DNA from: an uncultured Oscillospiraceae bacterium
Lineage (GTDB): Bacteria; Bacillota; Clostridia; Oscillospirales; Oscillospiraceae
Assembly (NCBI GenBank): GCA_944385775.1
Contig: CALWYM010000124.1
Coordinates: 1-5,049 of the forward strand
DNA: 5,049 nucleotides
Reading direction: 5' to 3'
The notes under the pieces: generated by a model
Databases searched by the model: none
What the model saw: the letters and a program-made list of their open reading frames with translations, nothing else
What the model was told of the DNA's origin: nothing
Program-made: the position numbers and the translations under genes
Shown: positions 4,223-5,049 of the stretch, piece after piece
How positions within the stretch are numbered: the stretch's first letter is position 1
Layout of the letters: each line of letters starts with the position of its first letter

Positions 4223-5049
4223 ATGCTAAAAATATTCAGGCAAATGAGGAAAATGACTCTTGCGATGATAGGGTTAAGCGTAGCACTTGTTATTTTCCAG
4301 GTATGGGTGGATTTGAAAATACCGGACTATATGAGCAGTATTACACGGCTTGTAAAGACCGAGGGCAGCGAAATGAGTGAAATATGGCAGGCAGGCGGAA
4401 TGATGATACTGTGCGCAGTACTGAGCATGGTCACAACATTTGTATCGAATTTCGTCAGTGCCCAGCTTGCTGCAATGTTTTCCAGGGATTTGAGAAGCGA
4501 CATATTTAACGCCGTATCAAGATTTTCACTGGAGGAAATGGACAGATTTTCGACAGCCTCCCTCATAACACGTTCCACAAACGATGTTACACAAATTCAA
4601 AACTTTATGTCCAGGGGAGTAATGATGGTTATACGTGTGCCAATAACCATAACCATTGCCATTCTCAAAATAAAAGGCAAGCACTGGCAGTGGACTGCTC
4701 TTACTGCGGGAGCGGTTGTGGTAGTGCTCTCCATGCTTACATTTATTATAATTTACGCCCACCCCAGATTCAGAAAAATGCAGATGCTCACTGATGACCT
4801 TAACAGGGTTACAAGAGAGAACCTTACGGGTATACGTGTTGTAAGGGCGTATAACGCCGAGGATTATCAGGAGGAAAAGTTTGAAAAGGCAAACGACCGG
4901 CTGACTACAAACGCCCTCCAGGCTCAGCGTGCAATGACATTGACATGGCCGACCATGAGGTTTATAAATAACACTCTTACAGTGGGAATTTACTGTATCG
5001 GCGCGTACATAATAGCAAAATGTGTTGGAACTGACGAAGCCATTACAAC
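4223..5049 (+). CDS. ABC exporter permease/ATPase, N-terminal part (runs off the window)
   Basis: The 275 visible codons are the transmembrane domain of a type I/IV ABC exporter (ABC_membrane fold). Hydrophobic segments fall near residues 12-30, 58-80, 132-149, 157-178 and 243-266. The cytoplasmic loop SRDLRSDIFNAVSRFSLEEM (87-106) with FSTASLITRSTNDVTQIQNF (109-128) is the first coupling-helix region. NLTGIRVVRAYNAEDYQEEK (200-219) is the second conserved block, typical of half-transporters that work as heterodimeric multidrug or peptide exporters. The nucleotide-binding domain (Walker A, signature, Walker B) would follow beyond the edge, so ATPase competence cannot be judged. ATG 4223 has GGGAGG (4205-4210) 12 bases upstream, overlapping the end of marR. 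This indicates one operon and likely MarR control. A second ABC half-gene is commonly found next in such operons; this is an expectation, not seen here. The substrate is unknown. Confidence 0.92.
   Translation, partial: MLKIFRQMRKMTLAMIGLSVALVIFQVWVDLKIPDYMSSITRLVKTEGSEMSEIWQAGGMMILCAVLSMVTTFVSNFVSAQLAAMFSRDLRSDIFNAVSRFSLEEMDRFSTASLITRSTNDVTQIQNFMSRGVMMVIRVPITITIAILKIKGKHWQWTALTAGAVVVVLSMLTFIIIYAHPRFRKMQMLTDDLNRVTRENLTGIRVVRAYNAEDYQEEKFEKANDRLTTNALQAQRAMTLTWPTMRFINNTLTVGIYCIGAYIIAKCVGTDEAIT

Noticed and set aside
4327..4762. Minus-strand open frames at 4327-4578 and 4526-4762
   Set aside because: They are antisense to the ABC permease; the plus-strand frame carries the conserved coupling-loop motifs.

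Overview
The window looks like chromosomal DNA from a low-to-moderate GC Firmicute, most likely a Clostridia-type anaerobe. The pointers are strong AGGAG-type Shine-Dalgarno sites, near-consensus sigma-A promoters, an RNase J gene, a Spx/ArsC-fold small protein, and a MarR gene ahead of an ABC exporter. This is judged from gene content and style; the genus cannot be read from the sequence.

Layout. (1) Bases 1-1064, minus strand: a secreted lipoprotein, probably beta-propeller-like. It is split by a one-base frame disruption at an A6 run near 650-655 and runs off the left edge. (2) Bases 1065-1576: a 512-base divergent intergenic region. It holds a minus-strand promoter for the lipoprotein, a perfect TTGACA-17-TATAAT plus-strand promoter, and a leader of about 245 nt with several inverted repeats ahead of the RNase J gene. 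(3) Bases 1577-3238: a complete ribonuclease J (553 aa) with all expected metal ligands. Five bases later comes a 110-aa ArsC/Spx-fold protein that lacks the family's catalytic cysteines (3244-3576), and then a strong intrinsic terminator (3611-3650). (4) Bases 3673-5049: a separate unit with its own promoter, a palindromic and repeated operator-like region, a MarR-family regulator (3749-4213), and nine bases later the start of an ABC exporter permease/ATPase (4223 to the right edge).

How they work together. RNase J and the ArsC-like protein look co-transcribed and probably translationally coupled. The long structured leader on an RNase gene suggests, by analogy with the E. coli rne leader, that RNase level could be set through its own 5' UTR; this is inference. 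The MarR-ABC pair is a familiar arrangement in which the regulator represses its own operon and a ligand relieves it so that the exporter is made.

Most of the window is ordinary housekeeping and exporter content. The items most worth a second look are the structured rnj leader, the cysteine-less ArsC-like partner of RNase J, the split lipoprotein, and the repeated operator in front of marR. I found no CRISPR array, tRNA, rRNA, insertion sequence or attachment site.
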